A stretch of DNA of 64,000 bases, from assembly GCF_963675165.1 (NCBI RefSeq), contig NC_087382.1:5185963-5249962 (forward strand), read 5' to 3'. The position numbers and the translations under genes were made by a program. The notes under the pieces were generated by a model. It was not told the DNA's origin. It worked only from the letters and a program-made list of their open reading frames with translations, and made no database searches. Positions 11,288 through 22,169 of the stretch are shown one piece after another. Each line of letters starts with the position of its first letter. Position 1 is the first letter of the stretch. The stretch is from Halichondria panicea (lineage: Eukaryota; Porifera; Demospongiae; Suberitida; Halichondriidae).

Positions 11288-13399
11288 CTAATGCAAGTGA
11301 CAGAGTACATTTCTCTTAAATGACAAAATCGGTGTACTTTCCTGCAGCTCCAGTGGTAATTCATTCCACACAGATATTGCTTTTGGGAAAAAAGAGTTCG
11401 CATATGCATTTGTTCTGCAAATTGGTCTTTCAAACTGTATATTTTTTGTGCTTCTTAGATTGAGAGGGCATACTCTTCTTTCCAGTGGTGGATCAGGGAA
11501 TTTAAAGTTACCATTTATTACCTGGTAAAGGTATGATAGCTTCAGGTACAATCTTCTTGTAGAAAGGGACGGTAGGTCCACAGTATCTAATAGGGAGTCG
11601 TAGTCCATATTCCAAAGTTTTGTGCAGATTTTAAGGGCAAACTTTTGTACTTTTTCTATTTTGTGAGAATTTGTTTTTTGGTGTGGATCCCAAACAGGGG
11701 CAGCATATTCCAGTTTTGATCTCACAAGGGAGATGTAGAGTTGTCTTAAACATTCTAGTGACGAGTGGCCATAGAACTGTCGGTAAATTATACCAACCTG
11801 CTTGCAGGCATTTCTGCACATTTCTTCTATGTGTTTTGACCATGAGAGGTCGTGAGAGATCCACACGCCAAGGTACTTGTAGTGGTCAACTTTAAGTAGG
11901 GGACATCCACTGATATTGAGACACATGTTGGGAAGTTGTGGGCTGAATTTTCTTGATATAGTCATGTATTTACACTTGCTTTGGTTAAACAAGAGTACAT
12001 TTCTTTCAGACCATGCTTGGAGTTGATCAATATCTCCTTGCAATCTTATATAATCTTCAGGAGATTGAATAGGATGGTAAAGAAGAAGATCATCAGCATA
12101 GAGCAAGAGACTTCCTTCATTTTGATGTAGATCGATGTCATTTATATAGATTAGGAAAAGAAGAGGTCCCAGCACCGAACCCTGGGGAACTCCTGACACA
12201 ACCTCCGAGATACTTGATGACTTTCCATTTATTATGACATATTGTGATCTATTCCTGAGGTAGCTTGCTACCCAAGATACCAGGTGGGGATCTAGGTTCA
12301 GATTGGTTAGCTTACTCATCAATATCGAGTGAGGAACCTTGTCAAATGCTTTTTTGAAATCAAAAAAGACTGCACATACACTCTGACCATCTTCAAGCAG
12401 TTTGTGCCAATTGTGCACTGCCGTAAGCAGCGCACCTGTGGTGGATTTTCCTTTAGTGAAACCCCATCGTTTATTCGAGAGGAAAGATATATCTTTTAGC
12501 TGTTCTAAGATTTTACTATACATATGTTTTTCCAGGAGCTTTACAAGGATGGAGAGTAGCGATATAGGGCGATAGTTTAAGGGATCAGACTTGTCGTTTG
12601 ATTTGGGTATTGGAGTGACATGAGCCAATTTCCAGTCGTATGGCAGTTCACAGTTTTTTATCGATATATTGAAAAGCATTGTTATACTTGGGGTGATCGT
12701 TTCAGCAGTAGCCTTTAGCATTTTGGCGGAGATTCCATCAGGACCATTTGCTTTTGTGGTGTCTAGATTTGATAACAGGTTGAATACTTCATCTTCTGTG
12801 CAGCGTAAGTTCTCAGGTAAGTCTCTTGTTGGTTGTTTAAAGGAATTTGGGTCAAGAGGAGGAAGTGAATGGTTGAAATTTGCATAAAACTGTTTGTTAA
12901 GGACCTGGGCCTTTTCTTCATCCTGTTCGATTTTGCAGCCATTTACTACAAGACATGGGATAGAGCTATCTGATTTTCTCAGGTATTTCAGAGCTGTCCA
13001 AAATTTTTTTGACTGAGGCTTGAGGGTGCTAAAGAAATCTTGTTTACTCCGTCTGAGAGTGGTCACAACCTTATTTCTGATCTGTTTGTAGGTTGCAAAA
13101 TCAGAGGGTTTGTTGTATTTTCTGGCAAGTCTGTAGTAATAGTTTCTCTTTTTGATATCTCTTATTATATTTTTCGTTAGCCAAGGAAGATTCTTTCGGG
13201 TTGCGATTTCTGCTGTGGGAATACAATTTCTCATAGTAGTCATGAATACATTCTTCCACTCTTTCCAGGATGACTCAACAGAACTTGGGTGTATGAAGCT
13301 GGTAAGATCAAATGTAGCCAACATATATCTTGCTTTGTCAAAGTCAGCATAATCATATCTCCATACTTTGTTTGTGTGTACGAGTGTGAGAGTTTGCAC
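11288..13399 (-). CDS. LINE ORF2: reverse transcriptase, 703-codon open frame
   Basis: Intact reverse-transcriptase frame of a Jockey/CR1-type non-LTR element. In order it shows the NGPDG motif, a TPIPK...NYRPISLLS block, the first catalytic Asp in FFDFKKAFDKVPH, SGVPQGSVLGPLLF, and YADD with the catalytic Asp pair. The thumb-region LGVWIS motif and a C-terminal Trp-rich tail (SVWNELP) typical of these ORFs follow. The frame is uninterrupted, which suggests a young insertion. It is out of frame with the endonuclease segment upstream, which it overlaps between 13353 and 13399, so at least one indel separates the two halves. No separate RNase H is seen. Confidence 0.9.
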   Translation of the reverse strand: MQTLTLVHTNKVWRYDYADFDKARYMLATFDLTSFIHPSSVESSWKEWKNVFMTTMRNCIPTAEIATRKNLPWLTKNIIRDIKKRNYYYRLARKYNKPSDFATYKQIRNKVVTTLRRSKQDFFSTLKPQSKKFWTALKYLRKSDSSIPCLVVNGCKIEQDEEKAQVLNKQFYANFNHSLPPLDPNSFKQPTRDLPENLRCTEDEVFNLLSNLDTTKANGPDGISAKMLKATAETITPSITMLFNISIKNCELPYDWKLAHVTPIPKSNDKSDPLNYRPISLLSILVKLLEKHMYSKILEQLKDISFLSNKRWGFTKGKSTTGALLTAVHNWHKLLEDGQSVCAVFFDFKKAFDKVPHSILMSKLTNLNLDPHLVSWVASYLRNRSQYVIINGKSSSISEVVSGVPQGSVLGPLLFLIYINDIDLHQNEGSLLLYADDLLLYHPIQSPEDYIRLQGDIDQLQAWSERNVLLFNQSKCKYMTISRKFSPQLPNMCLNISGCPLLKVDHYKYLGVWISHDLSWSKHIEEMCRNACKQVGIIYRQFYGHSSLECLRQLYISLVRSKLEYAAPVWDPHQKTNSHKIEKVQKFALKICTKLWNMDYDSLLDTVDLPSLSTRRLYLKLSYLYQVINGNFKFPDPPLERRVCPLNLRSTKNIQFERPICRTNAYANSFFPKAISVWNELPLELQESTPILSFKRNVLCHLH

Positions 13400-13870
13400 G
13401 AACTTTCACTTGTAGACTGATGCCAAGATGATCAGAGTTGGCTAGTGGAGGCACCGTTTCACAGTACTTTAGAGTTCTTGGAGATGACATAAGAACGAGG
13501 TCAATAAGAGTTGATGTGCCATCAGCTGCAATGCGTGTGGGTTGTTTCACCACCTGAGTTAGAGAGAAGCAGTCAGTAATATTTGCAAGGTGATTGCACA
13601 AAGAAGTAGTATTTGCTGACAGAACATTCACATTAAAGCCACCTAGTAAAATAAGATTTGAAATTGAACAACTATTTAGACTACTTAAAACATGAAACAA
13701 CTCATCAAAGGTTGACAAAAGTGAGGAAGGGGGCCTATAAAAAACACCAATACAAATACTTTTGTTTTGACTTAAAGTTATGGAAACAAATATAATTTCT
13801 AAGCTACTATAATCAGTAGTGATGATATCAAAAATATAGTTGTCTTTAATGAATAACATAACCCCCCCAT
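13353..13870 (-). pseudogene. LINE apurinic-type endonuclease, C-terminal fragment
   Basis: Encodes the second half of a LINE endonuclease/exonuclease/phosphatase domain: GGVMLFIKD, IGVFYRPPSS, LLGGFNVNV, a TLIDLVL segment and the terminal NSDHLGI (SDH) motif. The N-terminal half is missing through 5' truncation. The usual GDFN catalytic motif reads GGFN here, so the catalytic Asp is replaced by Gly. The open frame runs on to 13916 into host DNA. A frameshift separates it from the reverse transcriptase. Confidence 0.85.
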
Positions 13871-13916
13871 GCATGTGGACTCCGAATTGCATGAAAGAGC
13901 CTGACTGTATAATCAT

Positions 13917-14296
13917 AGAATGCAGAGTGGGCTCACCTTCTGAAATAAGTTATCACTAATCTATAGAACCTGACTGCATAATGTATTCATTGTGTATGCA
14001 GAGTGCATGGCCACGCTCTCCCACTTGTCGCCCACTTATTGGGAATAACATAACGTCTAGAAAGGTCACCCCCCCCCTACAGTAATATTCGTAGTGTGGT
14101 GCATATATGCATGCACATGCACTATATATATTTGCTTGAAAACCGCTATGCCAACATACCTATATATATATATATATACGTGCACATGCATATACACACA
14201 AAATGTTGTCTTCATGTCAAAGTGTTTTAAATATCTATGTGCTTTAGAAGAGAATACCAGCTATAAAGTTCCCATGCATGTTACAGTTTCACAATA
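13917..14296. other. Intergenic, no gene seen
   Basis: The first 40 bases match 23340 in duplication copy 2. Then AT-rich DNA with a short TA microsatellite near 14161-14177. Confidence 0.4.
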
Positions 14297-14569
14297 CAGT
14301 AGAACCTTGATTATCCGGCCCTCCATTATCCGGAACCTCGATTATCCGGCTTGGCAGTTTTCTGATTAAATAATTCAGAAAATGGGCGTGTCCCTCAAAT
14401 GCGCATGCGCGTTGCAGCTGTTACCATGGAGACATACCTGCTTATCTTCTGCGCATGCGCAGACAACCATGCGGCACTGGATCAAGGCGTGGTTTATCTA
14501 TTCAATTATCCGGCATATTCACTTATCCGGCCTGCCATGCAAGGTGTCCGGATAATCGAGGTTCTACTG
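14297..14569. mobile_element. Pogo/Tigger-like MITE, 273 bp
   Basis: Termini CAGTAGAACCTTGATTATCC and its complement (CGAGGTTCTACTG) are flanked by TA on both sides (14295-14296, 14570-14571). TA duplication and CAGT-AGAACCTCG type ends are typical of pogo/Tigger-like Tc1-mariner elements. It has no coding capacity. Confidence 0.8.
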
Positions 14570-14646
14570 TAGTTAGAAACGCAATCAGGCTTGTATAGTG
14601 TCATTCACAATTGATTAACCTCGCATTCGTAACCCAATAATGATAT

Positions 14647-14967
14647 CCAGGATGTTTCGTATAACAAGTAAAGGGATTATGCCAAAGCAGCGTAACAACT
14701 TGTTTATGGCTACATAATGATAGTTACAATACTTGATTGTCAAGTCATTCAGTTGTTCACCTAACCGTTATAAAGCGAAAACTTCAATGCCATATATATA
14801 TAGTTATATATGGCTGATAATAGTATTCTTTTCCAGGATGTTTCGTATAACAAGTAAAGGGATTGAAAAGTAACGAATTGTTTATGGCTACATAATGATA
14901 GTTACACTTTATTGTCAAGTCATTCAGTTGTTCGCCTAACCGTTATAAAGCGAAAACTTCAATGCCG
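14647..14967. repeat. Two-copy direct repeat of about 140 bp
   Basis: The block starting CCAGGATGTTTCGTATAACA at 14647-14791 recurs at 14834-14967 with small indels. Both end in a segment (GTTCGCCTAACCGTTATAAA) that also forms the inner part of the terminal repeats of the element at 31090-32178. Confidence 0.75.
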
Positions 14968-15280
14968 CGTATAATATAGCTTTATAATTATAAATGTGGG
15001 TGGAATGCATGCAAACTGCAATACATTATTCAATTGTTGTGTTTAAGAGTGTCACACTGTCACTGCACTCATTACTATCTCGTTGTTGAGGATCATAGTA
15101 TATTTTGGGTATAACAGAAGGAGGGCGTGGCTGCTCTCTGCAACTCTAAAAGGTCACTGTCTGAGCTGATACATATATATATCAGGTTTTGAATGCGTAC
15201 TATATAATTCAATTGTGAATGACAGGGTATGTAATGCAAGGACAAGTTATACCAAAAAGCATCCCTTTTAATTATCATAA

Positions 15281-15618
15281 GCCCCGTTTACACGACACCT
15301 AATCCGAGTCGAATCCGGATTGAATCCGGGTCAGATTTTTCTGAGTAGTGGGCATAGTAAAATGACCACTAATTTCATTTGCACAAACATTGGAAGCTAC
15401 AGGTTTACTCTAGAAACACCCACGAACATGTACAACACCTCAGAATTAGCCCTTTGTGCTTACTCACAGCTAAACTGCTTCTGACACAATCTGAACCACC
15501 TCCAAAGGTGGGTTGGCTAATCCGGATTAGAACCCGGATAAGGGCCGTTTACACGAACGCGGTTAGGTTTAATCCGGATAAATTCCAACCCGGATTAAAG
15601 GCCTCGTGTAAACGGGGC
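15281..15618. mobile_element. TIR element with GCCCCGTTTACACGA ends, 338 bp
   Basis: Starts GCCCCGTTTACACGA and ends with the complement TCGTGTAAACGGGGC. Inner arms repeat the AATCCGGATT motif in both orientations. The target duplication is not clear. No transposase is encoded. Confidence 0.7.
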
Positions 15619-15760
15619 TATATACTGTAAACCGGGTTTCAAATGCGTAGTTACCTGGTTAGGTTTCTAACTATAATTCTATGTCGACCTTGCCCTCACA
15701 ATATCTACATGAAGGTCAAGGCATGATACCCTCCCAACACACACTCCTCCCTTGTTCCAC

Positions 15761-15767
15761 GCACGCA

Positions 15768-15823
<56 letters not shown>
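15761..15823. repeat. CA-rich microsatellite
   Basis: CGCA repeats pass into an uninterrupted CA tract. The corresponding tract in duplication copy 2 is at 24551-24657. Confidence 0.95.
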
Positions 15824-15824
<1 letters not shown>

Positions 15825-16195
15825 CATTATTTGCAATTGACCAACACCATATGCAGTCGGAGCATCTATAGACCACATTAGTATAAGAAAGAAAGATATA
15901 GAATCAGTCTTAGAGCTATACAGATGATATACAATCCTTTTTTGGAAATCTTCTATTCAAAGTTGTCAAGGTACCTGAATACAAAGTTGTAAGTTTTCAA
16001 ACTCAATAATGTTACATTATTATTATGGACATGCATGCAGGATTGTGTACAATTAATCCAGCTATATATATATAGTGTTGCTACAGTTTAACAGTTATAT
16101 GGAGCTATAGTTATCTCCTTGGCAAACTGATTCATGACTGTGATAATAATTTATACTCTTTTACAGAGCAGAGCGACTCATCTCATCTTTCAAGA

Positions 16196-19100
16196 GTGGA
16201 TATACATACGTCCTCAGTGGCAGCCTGTTTGCATGATGCACCACATTCCTCAACTATACTGATTGTTACTCTGATTCTCTCTGGCTTGAGATTGGTGATT
16301 TCGGAAACTTACTACATAGCGCCAGAAATTTATACCCGTGCATTTAATGGCTCTAGTAACAACACATTTTCGCTCGAGCTACTTATTCAACGAAACCAAT
16401 TTTCTAGCGGAGACAGTATGACTTTGATTTTTCTACCAGGGATTCATCCTCTTAGTCGTTTCCTTACAGTACAAAATTTCACATTTGTGCAGTTGATTGG
16501 AGAGGATAATTCAGTGATACTATTTAAGGGAAACAGTAGTATCCAATTTACTAGCATTGGTCGATTGAACATTCAAAATTTAAATTTTTCATCTGAAATT
16601 GGAACTACTTCGCAAGAAAAACTGACTATTAATGATGTGGCAAACTTTTCAATTTCGGAGTGCTATTTCTCGAGTTTTTCTGATAGCAGTCCTGCTTTAC
16701 TCTATATCAGAAACACACAAAACACTTCAATTGATCATGTTTCGTTCAAAAACAATCTTGCTAGAGCTCTGTATGTACAGTCTGGAAATGCAGTAAGAAT
16801 CACAAATAGTGTGTTCAAAAGAAACAGACATGATGTTGCTGTACAAAGATGCGGAGGATCAATCAAAGTGGATTCAACAAACATTGTCATATCGAAATGT
16901 ACATTTTTGAGAAACAATGCAAGTTATGGTGGAGCAATTTGTGCCCTTCCTCAATCTACTATGTCTATCTCAAACAGTGTATTTGACCGCAATAGTGCTT
17001 CTAAAGATGGTGGAGCTATTTATGTTCATTCTAGTGACGCATACATAACTGATAGTGAACTAACGAGTAACCGTGCAATGTGGGGCGGAGCGTTGTCTAT
17101 CTTTGATCAATCTAATGTGTCAGTTTCAAACAGTTCATTCAAAAACAACAATGCTACAAAATCTGGTGGAGGAATTTATGCTCGTTTTAGATATATATAT
17201 CGCTGATAGTGAACTGACCAACAACAATGCAACATGGGGAGGAGCGATTGTTATCTACAAACAATCGAATATGACGATCTCAAACAGTTTTTTGAAAAAA
17301 ACAGTGCCCAAAAGTTTGGTGGAGGAATTAATGCTCGTTCTAGTATTATATATATCACTGATAGTGAACTAACCAACAACAGGGCCACGCAGGGAGGAAT
17401 GATATTCATCTTTGATCAATCGAATATGTCAATATCAAACAGTTTATTCGAAAACAACAGTGCTTCCGAATATGGTGGAGGAATTTATTCTCATTCTAGT
17501 AACATATACATCGCTGATAGCAAACTAACAAGTAACAGTGCGAAATATACAGGAGGAGCAATCTACGCTGATGAGAGTAACAGCAAAATATTCTCGCTTT
17601 TCAAATGCAACATAACAAACAACAGTGCACATGATTGGGGTGGTGGCGTTTATTATTATGCCTGCAATGCCTACATCGTGAAAACAGTTATAAATGGCAA
17701 TAAAGCCGATTGGGGTGGCGGTATACACATGGAGTTGGGTACCCTTAACATATCTGAAAGTGAACTAACAGGAAATCGTGGTGATTATGTGGCAGCTATG
17801 TACTCCTATTCGAGTGTGTCTATCAGTGATACTGTCATCACAAATAACGTAGCGAAAGCTGGTGCTTTATTCATTCAGCAATCTGTTTTGACATTCCGAG
17901 ATACCAATGTTATCAGCGACAACAGCAAAAGCTCTATATACGCTCTTAACTGTGTAGTTAGATTTGATGGACCAACAAAACTCAATAATAATCACGGCAA
18001 TCTTGGTGGAGCCATCTTTGCTGTACAGAGCCAAATCTATTTTAACGCTGAAATTGGAAAAATTTTAATTGTGCAACAAAAGCTAATTTTGGAGGAGGAA
18101 TATTTCTGAGAGAAACCACGCTATTTGCAAAGTTCCAAAGTACAAATATTCAAGCAATGGAATGAAGACACGACTAGTGGAATATATGTAATGCTACACA
18201 TGGGAAATATTACAGCTCATTCCGGACATGGTGGAAGTATATACGTTGATGATAGTACAGAAATCGGTGGTACTTGTAGAGGTAGGATCACCAACGAATT
18301 GGCTCAGAGCGTTTTCTCTGAATGCTTCATTCAAACTCTCAATTTGTATGACTTGACTCCTTATAATGGCACAGTTTTTGTAAACACATTCCTCACAAAT
18401 AATACAGCCAAGTTCGGATCAAATGTGTATGGAGGTCTTCTGGATAGGTTCACACTCAACCCTTTCGCAGAATTCTATATAGCTTCAAATGGATTGGAAT
18501 ACTTCAGAAACACTTTCGAGTGATTTATCAGTTGCTTCAGACCCGGTGGAAGTAAGTTTGTGTAATGGATCCGAGAACAGTAGTGTGATTATCAGAGGAG
18601 GTATGCTAAAAGTGAATGTTATGGCTGTTGATCAAGTTGGAAATCCAGTTAATGCTACAATTCGAACCTCTGTTATCTCTAAAAGTGGTGTTGGTCGTCT
18701 CAAAGAAGGACAGACAGAACAAAGAGTTGGCAATCAGTGCACAGAAATAGAGTACAATGTATTCGCACAAGACATTGCTGCTCAAGTGGAACTCTATGCT
18801 GATGGTCCCTGTGCTAACCTTGGAAAGTCAACACAGAGTATAAGTATTATATTTCTTTCTTGTACTTGTCCTGTTGGTTTCCAACAAACCAATGATACAA
18901 TCAAATGCATTTGTGGCTGTGATCCAGATTTACAACAACATCAAATCTCCGAATGTTCTCATGATCAAGAAACAGTTCGACTCGAAACTAACATATGGAT
19001 AGGGGTTGATATTAGCACAACACTCAATATGACAAGCTACATAGTTAGCGACTGTCCATTTGATTATTGTGTAGAGAAACCATTTGATGTTGTTCTTGGC

Positions 19101-20573
19101 AATCAAAACGAGATAGACAGACAGTGTGACTACAATCGATGTGGTATCTTGTGTGGAGAATGTAAGGAGGGACTCAGTCTTGTTTTAGGCACGTCAAAAT
19201 GTTTTGAATGCTCAAATCTCTTCCTCTCCTTGTTAATTCCTTTTGCTGTATTAGGTGTAGCACTGGTTGCATTCATTCTCCTGCTTAATATCACCATAGC
19301 TACTGGGACCATACATGGACTCGTTTTTTACGCGAATGTAGTTGCAGCAAACAGAGCATTGTTTCTACCACGTGACACCTCAACTTTTTTGAAAGTTTTC
19401 ATAAATTGGATCAATCTTGACTTGGGAATTGAGACATGCTTTTACGATGGAATGAACTCTCAAGCGAAAGTTCTTCTTCAACTTGTCTTTCCAGCATATC
19501 TGTTTCTTTTGATGTTCTTAATAATAATTTTGAGCAAGTACTTTGACTCATTTGCAAAGCTCCTCTCCAACAGAAACCCAGTTGCTGCCCTCGGCACACT
19601 CATCCTACTCTCTTATTCCAAACTTTTACGGTTTATCATTGCTGCATTGCAGTCCACAGCTTTAGCATGGAATCGTTTGGTCCTATACTGGTAACGTGCG
19701 CTACTTCAGTCGAGAACACATCCCTCAGTTTGTTGCTGCTATCATAATCCTCGCTGCTTGTGGATTGTTCACTGTACTGCTGTTCTTTGGACAATGGTTT
19801 CCTCTCTGTTCCAAATGGAAGCTTATGAAATGGACCAAGAACACAAAGTACATAGGCTTCATGGACGCATACCATGCTCCATTCACTCCCAAGGATCGCT
19901 ACTGGGTGGGACTGCTTTTCTTTGCTTTGATTATCCACAATCTAGTGACTGCATTCTCACCAAACCCATACCTACCTGTTATATCAGCTGGCTGCTTACC
20001 AGTGGGAATTATCGTGCTCAAATCATTACGTATTAGAGTGTTCAAAAAGTGGTTGAACGATTTCGTGGAAACACTGTTTCTACTCAATATCATTTTCCTA
20101 GCCTTTGGTACATTGTATTTCACCATCAAAAATGTGTGAGCAACATTGGTCGTGACGAGATTAGCAATGGCCATGCATTAGCAAACACTTCTATTGGCAT
20201 CGCATTCATCCTCTTTCTAGTGATTGGTGTCGGCTACAACTTTTACCAATTTATTATGAAAAAAACCGATGTCTTCCAGAAGCTATCACATTCATTGAGA
20301 AATGTAGCTCTCGGAATAAAGTCTCAGTGGAAAGCTCGAATTGTTGATGGACAAGAAAAGAACAAATCGTATGCAATGGTCGGCCTACCACGAAGCTCCG
20401 AGTACCACTCTTACACCGATGGAGCCGGTAAAATCACAAGTTCTGATGAGCTGAGACTGTCGTACATCGATGAACTTGCCCCAGTGGTTGAAGGTGACTA
20501 CATAACAAACCCTTCTACAAAAATTCGATCTGAAATCTCGGTAACACATACAGTGAAAAATGAACAATCATAA
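16196..20573 (+). pseudogene. Beta-helix / multi-TM membrane protein, copy B (frameshifted)
   Basis: Paralogue of copy A with longer open segments (16196-17206, 17234-18109, 18489-19694, 19696-20139, 20049-20573). Domain order is signal region, Pmp-like beta-helix repeats, Cys-rich segment (CxCPVGF, CGILCGECKEG, CFECS), then about eight TM segments from 19215 to 20255 and a polar tail. Relative to A, a 2-nt insertion near 16257 removes the A-type start, so the frame opens at 16196. It also has a roughly 245-bp deletion at 18128, a 7-8-nt loss near 18515 and an 8-nt loss near 19665. Two frame changes near 17190 and 17300 are shared with A and cancel each other. A 29-nt segment at 20136-20164 could be an intron. 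Probably a surface protein; it may be a pseudogene or be affected by assembly indels. Confidence 0.65.
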
Positions 20574-22033
20574 TAATACTATAATAATAGTAGAGTTTAA
20601 TTATTTTCATGCACTTGTATGTATCATCGTTTATAATGAGCTACATGCATAATTTGTGTAGATTGAAGTATTATAAGTTAAAAAAAGTTTCTTATAAAAA
20701 TTAATTAGGCTAGACTATAGTTTCCAAGCGTGCATACTAAATATTTTGCTGCGTACATGGTTGCAATGGTAGGCCTTGGAGGATTTTGCTATCATAATTT
20801 TAAGGAGAATAGGTACACTCTACTCCTGCATGAGCATTGAGAATAATGCTGTGAAAATATGCAATACAATTATCGAAAATAAAATGATACTGTGCGATAA
20901 GATAATAGTATTACATAACACAGCCAGCTGTAAGTATGAAGAAGATTCATGCTTTTGAGAAAAAAGTAAAACTTAACTCGTTTGTACCTGGTTAGAGTCG
21001 AAATTATCAGTCAATTAAAGCTTAGTGGTGTATTTTACTGAGTATATCTACCCTTAGTTACTAGTAGCCCAGAATCCAGCAATCTGATTGGTCAGTACAG
21101 GGTTTATGTTATAGTTATAACACGGGCACAAGGGATGTATGGAATCATATGGAATATATTGCACTGAAGCACGAGGGCATAAGCCCCGAGGGCTGAGTGC
21201 AATATATTCCATGCATCCCGAGTGCACGTGTAATAACTAGTTTATATCCCGAGGGCATAGCAACATAACACTGTCTTAGTAACACAATATAAAGTGCACA
21301 AAAAGATGACAAAGACAACTCTAGACACAGCTCCATCTCTTCTCTCTCCTAGACGCCAGTATATGCAGCGTATAAGATTGGCATGACAGACAAATGGCTT
21401 GACACAAAATTGTTGGAGTTCCAACGCTGAAACCACTGCAAAACAGCCCCACCCCACTTCTGGTGCTGCAAAACAGCCCCACCCCTCTACTGCTGCAAAG
21501 AAACAGCCCCACCCAATTTACTACTGCAAAGAAACAGCCACACCCCACTATACTACTCAGTGTAACTGCTGCCTGAACAACCCCCTCCACTAGCACTATC
21601 CTCGGTATCACAACCAAGCCAAAGAAGCTCGCCTCTACACTGCTGCAAAACAGCTCAAGCCTACCTGCAAAAAGAGCCGCTTCTAGTGCTATGATGAAGC
21701 CAGAATTGACCGTGCATCAAGAAGTGGAGGACTAGGTCTAGGATCACAGAATCTTCACAAAATGAGCCTGGGACGATTTTAAAACCTGCATGGTTGCAAA
21801 GAAGAAACTCCAGCAGTGCTGAACATTCATGCATGGCTGGACTTACTTTGATACTTGTTATTTCTCATGATACAATATTTAATTTAATTATGCCAGAGGG
21901 GCGTTTTGTGGTCAGTGCAATATGACTTTCAGCAGTGCCATTACGCTGTAATAGTGTAAATTGTTCATGTACGGAAGAATTTATACTACTTCAAGCTTGG
22001 TAAATTTGTTGCTTGAATATAAATTAAACTTAC
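20574..22033. other. Repeat-rich intergenic stretch
   Basis: Contains a foldback around 21140-21215 (GGAATATATTGCACT and its complement) with CACGAGGGC-type motifs, and a minisatellite at 21430-21560. No gene is seen. Confidence 0.5.
21430..21560. repeat. Minisatellite, about 33-bp unit
   Basis: At least four imperfect units with the core AAACAGCCCCACCC separated by CT-rich spacers ending in CTGCTGCAA. Open frames across it on both strands are a by-product of the repeat. Confidence 0.8.
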
Positions 22034-22162
22034 ATTATTGGCACTGATGCATGTTGCAAGGCTTGGATTGTTTAGCACTCCATTAACCAAGCAAGTAGCA
22101 TCTTGACAATTAACTGCTGCAAAGCAAGCCACCAGTGCGACTACAACAACCACAATCTTCAT
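22034..22162 (-). CDS. Orphan first coding exon of the small GPI-anchored family
   Basis: ATG at 22162, donor GTAAGT beginning at 22033. The 43 codons give a signal peptide (MKIVVVVVALVACFAAVNC) and a short mature start with two further Cys. A 3' splice site (TTTTTGCAG) just before the ATG and a GTAAAA donor near 22310 indicate a separate 5'UTR exon, as in the complete paralogue at 27.7 kb. No second exon is visible below it in 20.6-22.0 kb. Confidence 0.65.
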
Positions 22163-22169
22163 TGTCTGC

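Larger units (their letters stand above)
11154..13870 (-). mobile_element. 5'-truncated non-LTR (LINE) retrotransposon
   Basis: Minus-strand element whose 3' end is the poly-T tract at 11157-11169 on the plus strand. Its 5' end breaks off inside the endonuclease near 13870. Duplication copy 2 has the empty site: sequence matching 11120-11153 continues at 23264 straight into sequence matching 13871. Truncation at the 5' end with an A-rich 3' end is the usual product of target-primed reverse transcription. A target-site duplication could not be fixed. Confidence 0.85.
1..15941. repeat. Segmental duplication, copy 1
   Basis: The window starts with the same sequence that recurs at 15942, and blocks downstream match in order: the beta-helix gene (276-5003 with 16196-20573), a block at 10685 with 22740, one at 11120 with 23230, one at 13871 with 23267, one at 15220 with 24195 and one at 15630 with 24430. 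Copy 1 ends in a CA microsatellite, as copy 2 does. The copies differ by indels, a retrotransposon in copy 1 and several small TIR elements. The left edge may lie outside the window. Confidence 0.8.

Noticed and set aside
15679..15881. Open frames on both strands with Cys-Val or Thr-His runs
   Set aside because: Translation of the CA microsatellite.
21321..21617. GVGLFCS-repeat frame and the opposite AKQPHP-repeat frame
   Set aside because: Both are readings of the 33-bp minisatellite; neither has splice or start support.
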